This document shows, one piece after another, positions 22,471 through 35,085 of a DNA stretch of 64,000 bases. Both the position numbers and the translations under genes were made by a program. Each line of letters begins with the position of its first letter. Positions within the stretch are counted from its first letter, which is position 1. The notes beneath the pieces are model-generated. The model saw nothing but the letters and a program-made list of their open reading frames with translations. It made no database searches and was not told the origin of the DNA. The DNA comes from Terebella lapidaria (Eukaryota > Annelida > Polychaeta > Terebellida > Terebellidae): the NCBI GenBank assembly GCA_949152475.1, contig OX424570.1, positions 17,046,694-17,110,693 on the forward strand, written 5' to 3'.

Positions 22471-23265
22471 ACACAATAATATATTGAAGGTCCATGAAAG
22501 GAATCTCAAATTAATTCCATACTTGGGGAGAAGGGTGGCCCAAAATCTGTTGGACGTCTTACCACACCATTTGGGGGTAAGCGAAATCATAACGTTCGGG
22601 CATATTTTATGATCTATCAGGCTGAAATATGGAGATATATAATTCAGGCATGGTTCATCTGGACCACACTATTATTCCACAAATTATCAAATGGACAATA
22701 TTTATTCTAATTTGAAAACGTCGCACACAATAAATGAAAAACCTCTGTTTTCAGTTTTTTGTCGTAGCTTTCAATATGTCTATAATCACGCCAATTTGTG
22801 CCCAACCTGTTTGAGGGTGTGCTTGGGAGATCCGGATGAAACATACCCCAATCAATAAATTCGCATGTTCTACAAGTTATCAACTAAAACATACCCGAAT
22901 CGTATGATGCGCTTACCGATCGTACACACAGTTTATCAAACCAATAAGCTGTGAAAAAAGCACGAACAAAGCAGTACAATTGAAGGCAACGAAGATGGTT
23001 TCAAAACTGCATCGTGATGTCATATTGTTATTATTATTATCGACTTTCTTTTTTGTCATGTTTCGGAAATTTCCCATAATTTTAATACTTATCCATAGGA
23101 TTTGTTGCAAGACAACTCGTGGGTTATACTTGCCCTACTCAATTTTTGAATTTTTATATCCATGAAAATTCATCATATATTTACATGTTAGCGGAATTAA
23201 TTATTATACATGAATATTGTGTTCGAATTTCAGAGATAAAAGAACACACACTGGGCTGTAATACT
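22471..23265. other. Intergenic, no gene recognised
   Basis: AT-rich; no domain-bearing frame or repeat unit recognised. Confidence 0.4.
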
Positions 23266-25170
23266 TTTTAGGTTACCGGACCTATGGTCCGATAACCTAT
23301 TGGCATGGCGTTGCGTCCGTCGTCCGTCGTCGTCGTCCGTCGTCGTCCGTCGTCGTCGTCGTCCACATTTTTATCTTTTTTGTTTACAGGCGAATTCATC
23401 TGAAGTTTTGCACTAAAATACTTAAAAATAATTCAGGAAGGAGGTATTTTTTAGTTTTTTGATTTTCGCATTTTTTTCAAAATGGCGGCCGTTTTCGACG
23501 AAAAATGCCTGATTTTGGACTTTGGTGGCCATTTTCTCAAAATCTGTTCAGTAACTTTTTTTGTTTTGATACATAACACTCCTCATATGTACTTCTATGA
23601 TGTCTATAAATTTCGTTGCGCTTGAATCGCTCGAAGTGGGCCATTTTGGCCCAAACTCGGCCCAAATGGGACTTTCCCATGTTGAATTCTCCTATGCTTT
23701 ATAATGGGACACATTATGCCTAATATCTCACTTAATATTGAGATTAAAGACTAGGAATCAATTATGGACATATAGGAAATGATATATGCTGAATATCCTC
23801 GTGACCTTCAATTTGACCTTTGACCGCATTTTCAAGGTCATAGGACAAAATTGCTAATATCTCGCTTGTTATCGACTTTACAGCTTAGGAATCAGTTATG
23901 AACATATAGGAAATGATATATGCAGATTATTGTCATGACCTTGAATTTGACATTTGACCTCATTTTCAAGGTCATAGGACAAAATGGCTAACATCTCACT
24001 TATTATCGACTCTACAGCTTAGGAATCAATTGTGGACATATAGGAAATGATATATGCTGAATATTCTGATGACCTTGAATTTGACCTTTGACCCCATTTT
24101 CAAGGTCATAGGACAAAATGGCTAATATCTCGCTTGTTTTCCACTATACAGCTTAGGAATCAGTCGTCCACATTTTTATCTTTTTTGTTTACGGGCGAAT
24201 TTTTCTGTCGTCCACATTTTTATCTTTTTTGTTTACGGGCGAATTTTTCTGAAATTTTGCAGAAGAATACTTAAAATTAATTTAAGAAGGAGGTATATAA
24301 AAAAGGCCTGATTTTGGACTTTGGCGGCCATTTTCTCAAAATCTGTTCAGTAACTTTTTTTTTTTTGATACATAAGACTCCTCATATTTACTTCTATGAT
24401 GTCTATGAATTTCGTTGCGCTTGAATCGCTCGAAGTGGGCAGAGCACAAAATGGCTTATATCTCGCTTATTATCGACTCTACAGCTTAGGAATCAATTGT
24501 GGACATATAGGAAATGATATATGCTGAATATTCTGATGACCTTGAATTTGACCTTCGAACACATTTTCAAGGTCACAGGACAAAATGGCTAATATCTCGC
24601 TTGTTATCGACTTTACAGCTTAGGAATCAATTATGAACATATAGGAAATGATATATGCAGATTATTGTCATGACCTTGAATTTGACATTTGACCTCATTT
24701 TCAAGGTCACAGGACAAAATGGCTAATATCTCACTTATTATCGATTTTACAGCTTAGGAATCAATTGTGGACATATAGGAAATGATATATGCTGAATATT
24801 CTCGTGACCTTGAATTTGACCTCTGACCTCATTTTCAAGGTCCAAGGACAAACTGGCTCATATCTAGCTCCTCTATTGACTGTATGGCTTGGGAATCAAT
24901 TGTGGACATGATATAGAAAATGATATACATTGAATATTTTGATGATCTTGAATTTGACCTTTGCCCCTTCATTTTCAAGGCCACAGCACAAAATTACTAA
25001 TATCTCTCTGATTATTGAATTTACAGCTTAGCAATAAACTGTGGACATGATATATGCTTAATGTTATATATGCTGAATATTCTCTTGACCTTGAATTCAA
25101 CCAGTGACCTGGCTAACATCTAAAATATTAAACATTGTCCGGTAACCTATCTTCGGCCCTTGGCCTAATT
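23266..25170 (-). mobile_element. AGGTCA element (copy 4), composite
   Basis: Reverse orientation. The outer terminus is TTAGGTTACCGGACC then TATGGTCCGATAACC, followed by a (GTC)n/GTCCGTC tract to 23362. A non-coding module follows, then monomers with CATTTTCAAGGTCA. At about 24168-24440 the terminal module reappears, with CCACATTTTTATC plus TTTTTTGTTTACGGGCG in two tandem copies. After more monomers the inner terminus GTCCGGTAACCTATCTTCGG ends the element. The interruption indicates fusion or unequal exchange between two elements. Confidence 0.88.
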
Positions 25171-27740
25171 TTTTTATCGATTTATCATGAATATGAGTTA
25201 TAGATATTACATGTGCATACCCGGTTGCACATGTTAATGACGAACTAGGATTAACTGTGTCGCAATTCTCAAAGCTGAAGTGGATCATCACGTACTGATG
25301 TTGTCGGCGAAATATTCATCAATCAGTCTTGAATCCACTTCACCGTTTAGAAGTGGTACACGAAGTGAAAAGTGAGACCACCTCTGCTTTATGCTCATGA
25401 AACTAATTCAATTCTTGATGACCCACTTCAGCTTTAGATCAAGAACATCGAGGCGACTTCAATCATTCGGATCAGAAATGTTCCAGCCCGCCTATCAATG
25501 ATTGGCACAGCTTGACATACACCTCATACTAAAAAAATGTCAAAAATTGTTCGGTTTTCAGCCCTGAGCACGTTCATTTTGGACATTCTATCTTTGGTGC
25601 CACATCCAACCAAGGCTCTGGATTCGCAGTAAGTTTGATCATATTCCAAACAATGGGAGTGATGAACTTCATATGGTTTATGCAATTGCAATTGTAGTTA
25701 ATAAGGTGAGAACAACATATATTATATCTTATTAGTTTCACATGCTTTTATAAACAGGCTAGTAGGCTTGTTATGATTCGAGTCACAATAATTCAACAAG
25801 TTTTTAGGCTCAAAACTCAACAATTCATTATGTGGTTAATTACCTGAGAGCAACTGGTAAAATAATTGACTAGCTGTATTTCATTATTACCACATTTGGC
25901 TAATTAACAACCACATGCAGTTTATTCGAACAGCGTCAGTTGCTCTCATTATTGGCCAGCGCGTCGCGCTTGTCTTCTAGGTTTGAGTAGAAACAGACCC
26001 ACCGGAGGGTAGATATGAGTGGGCCCGGTCCTGCTATCATATGTTAAATATAGTAATCTCAACAGAAGGATCATACCACTGTCAAAAATAATATCTACGA
26101 TTGTTTCCATGAGGTTTTACATTTTAATCTTGTGAAAAAAAGCAAATACTGTGAGAGCTTCGCGATATTTGTTGATTTACCATAATACATACGTATATAG
26201 TAGCGCAACAAAAATATTGAGCTAATTTCTGATGTTGACAGAACAATTACGAAAGCTTGCCAACTTTTATAGTTTACGATATAAGTGATAAAATGTGATG
26301 AAAAATATTTTTTTCACAACAAAATAGAGGCATAAACTATCCATTTGATCCAAAACATTGGGCAACATTAAAACCATTGAATGTCTGTGCTCAGATATAC
26401 ATCTATAGATATGTTCTTTTTTGTTTATTATATGGATAATAATGAGCAATTTAATCAAATAAATGAAGGTTATTAATCACATAAACTTTCCCATCCCAAC
26501 ATATTTTCCACTGGCCACAAAAATAATTCTCTCCACTGTAGGTTACTTGTACCTACACAATTTAAGGTGATTCACAACCTCAGACTCAAGTGTAGGTCAG
26601 TACCATCGGCTTAGACCGTCCGCCCCACCAATTTCTAGTTTGGAGAGAGCCACTGCTGGGACTACCATCGGCTCTTCTATCGAGGCACGCGCGATCTGGG
26701 TGACTGCCGGTTTACATGGACCTCGAGATCTCTCTGAGTTCAGATCGTCATCGAGTCTTGTTGAGTTATCGGTACTAAAGATCGCATGGGATAACTTGTC
26801 ATCTTAGGGGAATAAGATAACTTAAGAGCTCTTCATGACACTCTGACGGAGGTCGTTGATTATACATCACGAAGAACATTGAAAAGGATGTAACGTCGAA
26901 TATATAGGCCGAGGACGAGGACGAGGATGTAACATTGAAGCCAGTCAACATCATGACGACGCGTGCTTCTGGGCAAAATTCCCACCTATCATTATGTAAA
27001 ATATTATTTTATTATATCTATAGCGATATAAATATGTCAACAGTTATAATCTGAATGTCTGAAGATTTTCCGATATTTAATAGTGATGATATGCGAAAGC
27101 GAGATAGCAAAACTTTCCAAACTTAGGAGAACATTAACAGCAAATTGCTTGTTTGAATTTTTAACTCTTCAGAGACCTGCTAAAAATCGGAATCGTTCAA
27201 TACAATTCTTCAATTCATAAATCCAATCCTGTTTGTAATTCAATTTCGAATGCAATTGCTTTCATGATGTTTAGAAGTAAATTGTTTTTCATAATTCAGG
27301 TCGTGAAAACGAAATTTGAAGATGAACTGCACAAAAAAGCAAAATCTATGATTCAATTCGCAAATACATAGACTTTCATAATATAATTCCCAAAGAAATT
27401 GATGAAACTTGCAGATCAAATTACTTTTGTAATTTAGGTTACAAGAATGATAGTTTCAGAATATACTGCACGTAATTGAGTTCGTAATTCAAGTCGAGAT
27501 TATAGTTAAAAATGATTGCTTTCAAAATTTAATTCCCTCAGGAAATAGTTCAAATAACGAATTTATTGCTTTTATAATTTAAATTGATGATGGGCAGCAC
27601 ATAAGAAGTCAGAAAGTACAGCGAGTTACCCTCCCATTCATTTACCTCATGAGCATGTAAATAACAAATGACCAAAATACAATTGGATGGATTGGCTTAG
27701 TTAGATGAAGTTATATACAGTAAATGCTGTGGGTGCATTT
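25171..27740. other. Intergenic; possible 5' flank of the Schlafen-like gene
   Basis: No protein or element recognised. 26560-26990 is less AT-rich than its surroundings and contains GAGGACGAGGACGAGGA. 27100-27600 holds degenerate AATTCGTAATTCAAG-like words. A promoter or leader exon of the gene at 29197 could lie here, but no specific site can be named. Confidence 0.35.
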
Positions 27741-27742
27741 AT

Positions 27743-28333
27743 TTGGCTAAAGGCGACTCTGACGCCCCATACAAATATACTGAAATAGATGTGATAAATA
27801 TGGTTAATTTTCTGATTGATCATATTTTTGTGGAATTTGGTGGTCGAATATTTCAACAAACTATTAGTATTCCCATGGGTACAAATAATAATCCCAAGTT
27901 TGGTGATTATTTGGATGTTATATATCCTAAGGAACTTGAAATTAAGGATACTACAGACTCCGCTAATTTTTCCAACTATCTATACCTCAGGTTGGAGATT
28001 GATAATGATTCTAACCTGTCAACTTGATTCTATGACAAACGTGATGATTTCAATTTTTCCATAGTCAATTTCCCTTTTCTAAGCAGCAACATTCCTATGT
28101 CACTGGCATATGGTGTGTTTGTTTCTCAACTTATACGCTATTCCAGAGCTAGTTGCAAATATGACGACTTTGTCTATCGAAGTGCCCAGCTAGTTTTTAA
28201 ACTGCTGCGACAAGGATATGTTTTACCAAGACTTATAGCTGCGTTTAAGAGATTCTATGGACGTCATCATGATCTGGTTGATAGCTACACCAAATCCATG
28301 TCTGCCATGCAACTAGATCTATTTTCATGTTAA
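27743..28333 (+). pseudogene. Reverse-transcriptase relic (probably Penelope-like), catalytic block deleted
   Basis: One frame reads FGGRIFQQTISIPMGTN, then directly NPKFGDYLDVIYPKELEIKD, then a stop (TGA 28025-28027), then YDKRDDFNFSIVNFPFL, AYGVFVSQLIRYSR and FYGRHHDLVDSYTKS before TAA at 28331-28333. The order matches a reverse transcriptase family abundant in marine invertebrates and fish, provisionally Penelope-like. The segment expected between PMGTN and NPKF, including the catalytic aspartate pair, is missing at about 27885-27893. The in-frame TGA is one transition from an arginine CGA codon. Confidence 0.7.
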
Positions 28334-28402
28334 TTTTGGGGAATTCATGACGGGTGCCACTAGTGGGACAGGAAATGCTCACTCTTTCCGGAACACCTGA
28401 TT

Positions 28403-28573
28403 TCACCTCCTAATGGCCATTTTTCGGGGTTCATGAGTTTCCCTGTCATTTTTGTTTTTTCTCACTTCGTATGCCTGATATGACTTCCTGTCCCCGGATT
28501 ATGAGATTTGATAACGGATTCTGTTTTGTTTGCTCGGAATACTTGATACTGGGTATTGATTCCACGTCTATTG
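28403..28573 (+). repeat. Retroelement 3' module, first copy
   Basis: 171 bp from TCACCTCCTAATGGCC to CCACGTCTATTG, directly after the reverse-transcriptase relic, so probably that element's 3' untranslated region. A near-identical copy lies at 28955-29125. Next to it, 28570-28599 is a perfect 30-bp palindrome centred on ACTAGT. Confidence 0.8.
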
Positions 28574-28954
28574 GTACTAATACTAGTATTAGTACCAATC
28601 TCAAATCTATGTTTCACTCTTCCAAATACGTATTGAACATAGTAATTCTGACAAGAGAGATCTACATTGATTTACAGGAATTGCCAAAAGAACGATAAAG
28701 AACGAACGTCTGTGAATAGCAAGTTGTTTGCTATATTTTTCACCATAATGGTGACAGAGTATGTCAGATTTCAGTCTCATTATATATAGGACCAGTACAC
28801 ACGTTCTGTATATAGGACCAGTACCAGTTTTATCATTTGCAAACATGTCCGCTGCCCACATAAATATGTTCCAGTGTCTGCTGTACATTACGTGTATTGA
28901 TCGCTGGAACAAATGTGAGGAGTGAGGGTTTAATCTCTTTAAGCCGAGTGTCAA

Positions 28955-29125
28955 TCACCTCCTAATGGCCATTTTGGGGGGTTCATGAGTTTCCCTGTCA
29001 TTTTTGTTTTCTCTCACTTCGTATGCCTGATATGACTTTCTGTCCCCAGACTATGAGATTGGATAACGGACCCTGTTTTGTTTGCTCGGAATACTTAATA
29101 CTGGGTATTGATTCCACGTCTATTG
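28955..29125 (+). repeat. Retroelement 3' module, second copy, 72 bp before the Schlafen-like start
   Basis: Same 171-bp module as at 28403-28573. It lies immediately upstream of the start codon at 29197 and is the source of the extra in-frame codons that run back to 29023. Confidence 0.8.
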
Positions 29126-29196
29126 CATATGTGTGTTGCATATCTATTGCATATCTTTCTCTGCCTGTTCGTAAGGAGCATCAGGAATACTTCATA

Positions 29197-32100
29197 ATGG
29201 CTCAGCCAAACCAAACTATGACTAAGGCCACTCAATATCTGGTTCCCTGTTATGACCTGACCATACCTGAATATCAATACAAGATCAGACTGCCATTAGA
29301 TCATCGCAAAAATCATCGGGATTATGAGATGTTCTTCGAAATTTTGACAGCTCTGTTGAATACGAGTGGAGGCGTCATCAACATCGATCTTGGAATCAGT
29401 CCTAGAAATAAAGAATTTGATGACTGGCAGAATAATATCAAAGACCAAATAATGCGATACATGACAGAAGATGTGTACCACAAATGTATCTCGTTGCGTA
29501 CTGAAGATGAAAAAATTTACATGATGGTTTGTAAATCACCCGATTTCATCACGTTAAAATCACATATGTATATAAGAGGTAGTGCAGCAGAAACTACTGA
29601 AGCCAAACATTTTCGAACAATCCGGACAGCCATAAACAAACAGAATCACCACAGATCAACCACTTCGGACTCACGTCAGCTGACCAACCATCCTGAGAGT
29701 CAACACCTGGAATACAAACATTTTCCGAGTTGTCGAACCGTGGATGATTTCATTGAGAGACTCAGCAAACCACGTATCCTCAGGTCCATACTGGCAATGG
29801 GGAACACGGGAGGAGAACTCATCATCGGCGTTCAACAAACATCTACTGGAAACAATGAAGTCGGACTGGAACTCAGTCTCAAAGAACGAATTGAATTCAC
29901 AGAGAAATTCGGAAAACTGCTTGAAGAAAACCTCGAAACAAAGTGCAAACATGTATGGGGAAAACCTTCGGTAATTCCAAAAATTGAAGAACACTGGACA
30001 TGCAAATTCATACCACCTAAACACAAACAATGCGGGTGTCTTTCACACAAATGTGGCTGCCAGCAAAACGTTCTGATCGTTATTGAGATTTTGCCTTGTC
30101 AAGGTGGCGTGTTTGAGAAATCACCAGAGGCATATGAAGTCAAAGAAGACGGAAGCATCTGCCAGCTGTCCTTTGAACAATGGTTCGAGAAGCATACTTC
30201 TGATTCGGATTTTGGCGCTGTAACAACGATACAACCTTCTGAGGACACCAAAGCTTCAACCGCAATTCAAGATGCAACCGCAAGTGGAGAGATTATCAGT
30301 TTCAGGAAGCACGGCTCTCATTCTGAAGAAGATTTTGTTACAGGTGTTGAAATCGATACTGCCAGGATCTGTCACATGTCCCAACCTGTCAACTTCATCC
30401 CACACAGGAAGACCATAGACTGTGCTTTTAATGATAAGGGGATCTTACTAGACATCGACAAAGAAATGAATGGGAAACAAGCATTTGGTATTGCAGACCA
30501 ATCCCTTCATTCGTGTTTAGCTCCGACAACACCCTCAGTTCTGGAGGAGGCATCACGAAATCAGTCTGTAAATGTTAAAGATTACCATGTAATGGATCTG
30601 CTGCTGGTGAACGAGATTGCCCAGATATTTCTGTTCGTTATCTGTGGTTGTCGAGCATCAAATAAAGCGAAGAAAATTCTGGTAGCTTACTCCTTGATAC
30701 TGGCGAGGGTGATGAAGATGAAGATCCTACAAGGCATGCAGGGAGTAGACGACTTCTCCAATATCAACATCTGTGTTACTACTTTGGATCTGGATGGTTG
30801 GAGTCAAACGAGCCCACGGTATTACAAGAAGTGGCTTGCGACGCCAGCCATAGCAGCAGCACGTAGTGTGAAGAGTGTAATGCGGTCGTTAGCACAAATG
30901 ATGACTCGTTTCCCCAAGCACTTCCAGGAATATCTATTCCGTACTGCTGATTTGCTTCATTCCCAAGATCAGATTGACACACTCCAATCCATTCAGTGTA
31001 ACACGATCAGCATCATAGAAGGTCCACCAGGATGTGGCAAGTCGCAGCTTGCTCGAAAACTGTGTGAGAAGTATCTCAATGAAGGAGTTATGTATGTCAG
31101 CCCCTTTCTGCCCCTGGTCCAGCTCATGAAAAAGACTACTGGAACAATGACTTCCCAAGCGACGGCAGGTGACACAGTTGCACAAATTCTGAATGGAATG
31201 GAATCCGGACAACACTGCATCATTGATGATAATCAGGAAATCAACTATTCAGAAAATTCTCTCAACGAAATCTTTGGTCATGTCAAAGAAAATGACTTGC
31301 GGCTACATGTTTTCCATGGTTCATGTTTTGAACAAAGTGAGTATGAAGCAGAAAATAGCCATTCATTCAAAAAGTTCCTCCTTGCTCATGGTGAGCGATA
31401 TGGATCAGTCTGCATCAAGGAACTGCCAGAAATGCGACGGAATTCACAAGTAGTCAGTGCATTCATAATGGCTCTTGTGGAAGATATTCCAGAAAGCCAT
31501 GGAAACGAGATCCGATGTTTGAGCAATGTAAGAGGCGATGACGTGAAGTGTATTCATGTTGACAACCTCTGGACAGCCATCGAAGAAAATGGCTTGATCA
31601 AACATGTTCGTTCGCTTCTCAGTTCATCTGGAGAGTCGAACATGTATTATTCCGAGCATGACGTGGCCATTCTGGTTGATTCTGAAAGAGAGAAGACAGA
31701 AGCAACGCGACTGTTTGAGAAATACTGCCAGGAACGTCAAATTCATGATGCAACACATTATCCACGTGACGGTATTGTGATCGACCAACTCGAGAACTTC
31801 CGGGGACTTGAAGCCAGGGTTGTGGTCTTCATTGTGCCCAAACAGGAGGATTTGTCACTGCACGAGGAAGATCCTCACCAAACAAGCTTAAGACAGAAGA
31901 TAGAAGTAGCATCCAGAGGGATTGACAGGGTTGATTTCCTGTATGATTACGATCTAACACAAAGCATTGCGGTACAGATGAAATGTGATCTCTGGTCGAA
32001 TGCTGGGTAAGTAGCGAAAACAAATCAGTAGTACAAAAAAAATATGATGTACGAATATTGTGTCTTTTTCATTGAGTGATTATTAATTTTAGCATACATG

Positions 32101-32610
32101 TCTTTAATGATAGATACCTTGTTTCAAAGGCTGTAAAATAATTATATCTCTCCCTTTCACGAGGTTCTGAATCTATTATTTTGCATTTCTTTCAAAAGGC
32201 ATCATGGACGGGATATTCCCACTAATCATGACCAGTCACATAAGCAATCTGCCCACAAACATTCCTCAGACGACCCGCCATCTAAGAGGGAGGGACCAAG
32301 AAATGGAACACTGATTTGGGCACTTACATCAGACAATATACCTGATTGCCCGACACGTTCATTCACTTTGAAATCACACACAAGATGTCGAAGCAGCACT
32401 CCGATTGTTGCAGATGATGTCCTTGACAAATTGTCCGATGCATTGGCGTCTTCGCAGGAGACGATTCTGCACAGAACTAAACGATGCCAGTCTGCTGGCC
32501 GAAAAACCATAAAATCAAACGGACAATTTTTGAAGCAAGTTCGAGAGAGCGTGACGGGAGTTTTTTTGAAACTCCAAGGTCATTCCTATGCATCAGTATG
32601 CACACGATAA
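29197..32610 (+). CDS. Schlafen-like protein with AlbA domain and SF1 helicase-like domain, two exons
   Basis: Exon 1 is 29197-32006, intron 32007-32198 (GTAAGT to AAAAG), exon 2 32199-32610; the joint is phase 2 and the product has 1,073 residues. The ATG at 29197 is chosen because the paralogue at 62806 begins equivalently (MANPSQ) and the preceding 58 codons come from a repeat. Residues ~40-145 and ~165-330 resemble the paired lobes of the Schlafen AlbA-like core, with ESQHLEYK at 167-174, MGNTGGELIIG at 201-211 and a Cys/His cluster at 276-288 suited to zinc. Residues ~585-920 are helicase-like: GPPGCGKS (609-616), IIDDNQ (675-680), a motif-V-like ENFRGLEARVVV and ASR at 905-907. Exon 2 adds a basic 136-residue tail. 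Vertebrate relatives cleave tRNA/rRNA and restrict viruses; this role is inferred. Reading through the donor instead would end at 32010. An AATAAA lies at 33234. Confidence 0.85.
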
Positions 32611-33790
32611 AGCATCATATAATTGTTATATATGCCATGTACTATAACGAAAGCAACAATATTGTTAGAGCTCTACGGACAAAACTTGGACGCCGCATAG
32701 TTGTCATGCAGGTTTACAATTTCAGCGTGAAGTCAGTTTTGCAATAGGATCTTGTGTAATTTGCCCAGAAATCAATGGTCGTTTTCAGTGCACGTTTATT
32801 ACATAAACTCTCAACTATATAATGGCCGGTGTGAAATGGCGACAGTTACAGTGCATGGAAGTATGAAATGTATGATGACTAGATTCCAAAACGTTATTTG
32901 TACATGTATATAGTTTGTTATGGTGAATATTGTACGCGTGATATTTCTCCACATACACTTGTATTTTAACAACCTGGCTTTACATGTACAAGATATGTCT
33001 TGATTTAACATACCTACCAACATCACTTTTGTGATATTTTTTATGCTCACAGCATGCTGCTGCGTAATTTTATCATGATTAATTCATTCCAGTCATCCCT
33101 CCATTCCTTATTTACCTTGGTGTTAACATTTACATTATTGGCAGTGCTTTGTGATATCTTTGTTTCTCTCACACAAGTATTTAGAATATGTAGTGCAGCA
33201 TGTGATGATTGTATATTATGTATACATATGGCTAATAAACATACATATTATAATAACATATATTTATTCGTTACGGAACAATATCGAAGAGTGTTCGTAT
33301 AGAAAGTCAGGGTACATACAATAGTAAGGTTTGACTATATGAAGAGTTTAGCTTCTCTTTCATAAACGTGAAAATGAACTCATGTCCCAATTATCAGATG
33401 GTGTTGAATCAAAGGAACTAGCACCACATGATATCCCAGACCACGTCGAAAAAAATTGTAAAATTGCATGTGAATTAGAGCTTTCACACCAAACATTATC
33501 AGTATATCTTTGAGATGGTCACAGGTGAAGATTGCATTGTACCATGATTGAGTAGGTCAGGAGAGGTAAATCGCGTATTCCCTGCCTTACACATGGCATC
33601 TGTCCGTACATAATGACATGTGGTGCTGGTGGTGAAATTGAACATCAGGGTGAACAGTCTAGTGTAACTGAAGCCATGAATTAGGTACTGTACCTCAATT
33701 AAATTATTGTTCCCGGTGTGGCTGCCAACCAAATCTGACATATTCACCTACACCACCTAAAGAGGAACAATGATGTAGAATACTATCGAC
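32611..33790. other. 3' flank of the Schlafen-like gene
   Basis: No further exon recognised. An AATAAA at 33234-33239 is the clearest candidate polyadenylation signal, about 620 bp past the stop. Confidence 0.4.
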
Positions 33791-34010
33791 TGTACGGCCC
33801 GTAGCCCTCCCTCACACGTGCACTTCCCCTACATACACTACACAGAATCATTACACGGTCGATACATCCACACCACAGAATGCGCATACTTAGCAATTCC
33901 ATCAAACTCATAAGACATTCATCCAGCACATGCCCAGACATGACACCACACGCACAGCTAATCAGACACTACAACTAGGCGGGAGAATACCCAAACATGC
34001 AGACTTGCCC
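33791..34010 (+). repeat. Diverged LTR-like segment
   Basis: TGTACGGCCCGTAGCCCTCCC, CATGACACCACACGC and AGGCGGGAGAATA parallel, in the same order, the start and middle of the solo LTR at 44391-45034. The 3' half is not clearly preserved. Confidence 0.45.
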
Positions 34011-34611
34011 AATTCTGAATTAAGATTCCTTGTTGAGAAGTGTCCTCTGAGTTAGGACATGTTTTGGGATAATTTGAGATCTACAGTGAATTCTGGAATA
34101 TAGTGGACTGATAAATATAGTGACACTGACTTGTATTTTGGGATAACATGAGAAGGACTAGTATCTGTAGTTGATTAAATTGCCTCTAAACATTTATTTT
34201 TTATTAAAGATGAGGAATAGAGGACACACTAATAGGCGATGTGGTACGAAATCTGTAACATAAAATTCAACACAACAAAGTTACTGAGGGCTGATGAATG
34301 AAAATCATATGCTAAAACAAGCCTAGTGCACATAAGAAACACCAAATAGAGTACTTGTTGATTTAGGCCAGGGTTTTTCCTGTGGTTGGTGACGTCATTC
34401 CGGGTTTTGGTGGCTATTTGACGTTATTTCCGGTTTCTTCATAACGCTTTCCCTATACTCGCTAGGGCGGTCAGAAGGAACCCAATAAATGCTTGGGTGT
34501 CATAGCATTTGCCCTATACTACGCTAGATAACATGGACACGTTGACATTGATTTGGCGACAAAGAAAACTGCAGTACCACACTCAATTCACAGCAGGAAG
34601 GTGAAATCCCA

Positions 34612-35085
34612 CCAACGTTGGGCCAACGTACTGCCGACGTTGAATCAAGCTTATTTGACTAACTTGCGACCAACGTTGGGCCAACGTCGGTAAATGACCA
34701 ATTGGCCGTCATGTTGGATTTGATACTTTGATAACTAGCAATTTTCATCATTGGTGAGGGGCTTTTATTTGTGAAAGCAGAATGGAAAATTAGTTATGAG
34801 TCCAAAGTTTGTTAAAAGTTTGTGTCTTTATTCACTAAAGAAATGAGTGCTGATTTCTCGATGTATGTTTATTATTCACGCACATTTTTAAAGTCAATCT
34901 TTTACCCATGAGCAAACGTAGGATCAATATCAGATAATGACGTTGGACCAATATAACACATGCATTGGTTGAGCGTTGCCTGGTCTAACGTTGGTTTGAC
35001 GTCGTAAATGGTTGTATGTATCGTTAGGCCAAAATTGGTTCTCTGTTTCCAAGTGACAACGTTGGGTCAACCTTGGGCCCATGAG
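34612..35085. repeat. Dispersed CAACGTTGGGCCAACGT motifs
   Basis: CCAACGTTGGGCCAACGT and close variants recur at about 34613, 34672, 34940, 34990 and 35058, with ACGTT palindrome centres and separated by unrelated sequence. Nearby (35141-35240) AACCCAATAAATGCTAG is also duplicated. No gene present. Confidence 0.55.

Noticed and set aside
29023..29196. Longer start for the Schlafen-like protein, 58 extra codons
   Set aside because: These codons fall largely in the duplicated retroelement module and have no counterpart in the paralogue, which starts at the position equivalent to 29197.
34613..35085. CAACGTTGG-rich region as a regulatory array
   Set aside because: Motif spacing is irregular and separated by unrelated sequence; such words recur in animal intergenic repeats, and nothing ties them to a gene here.
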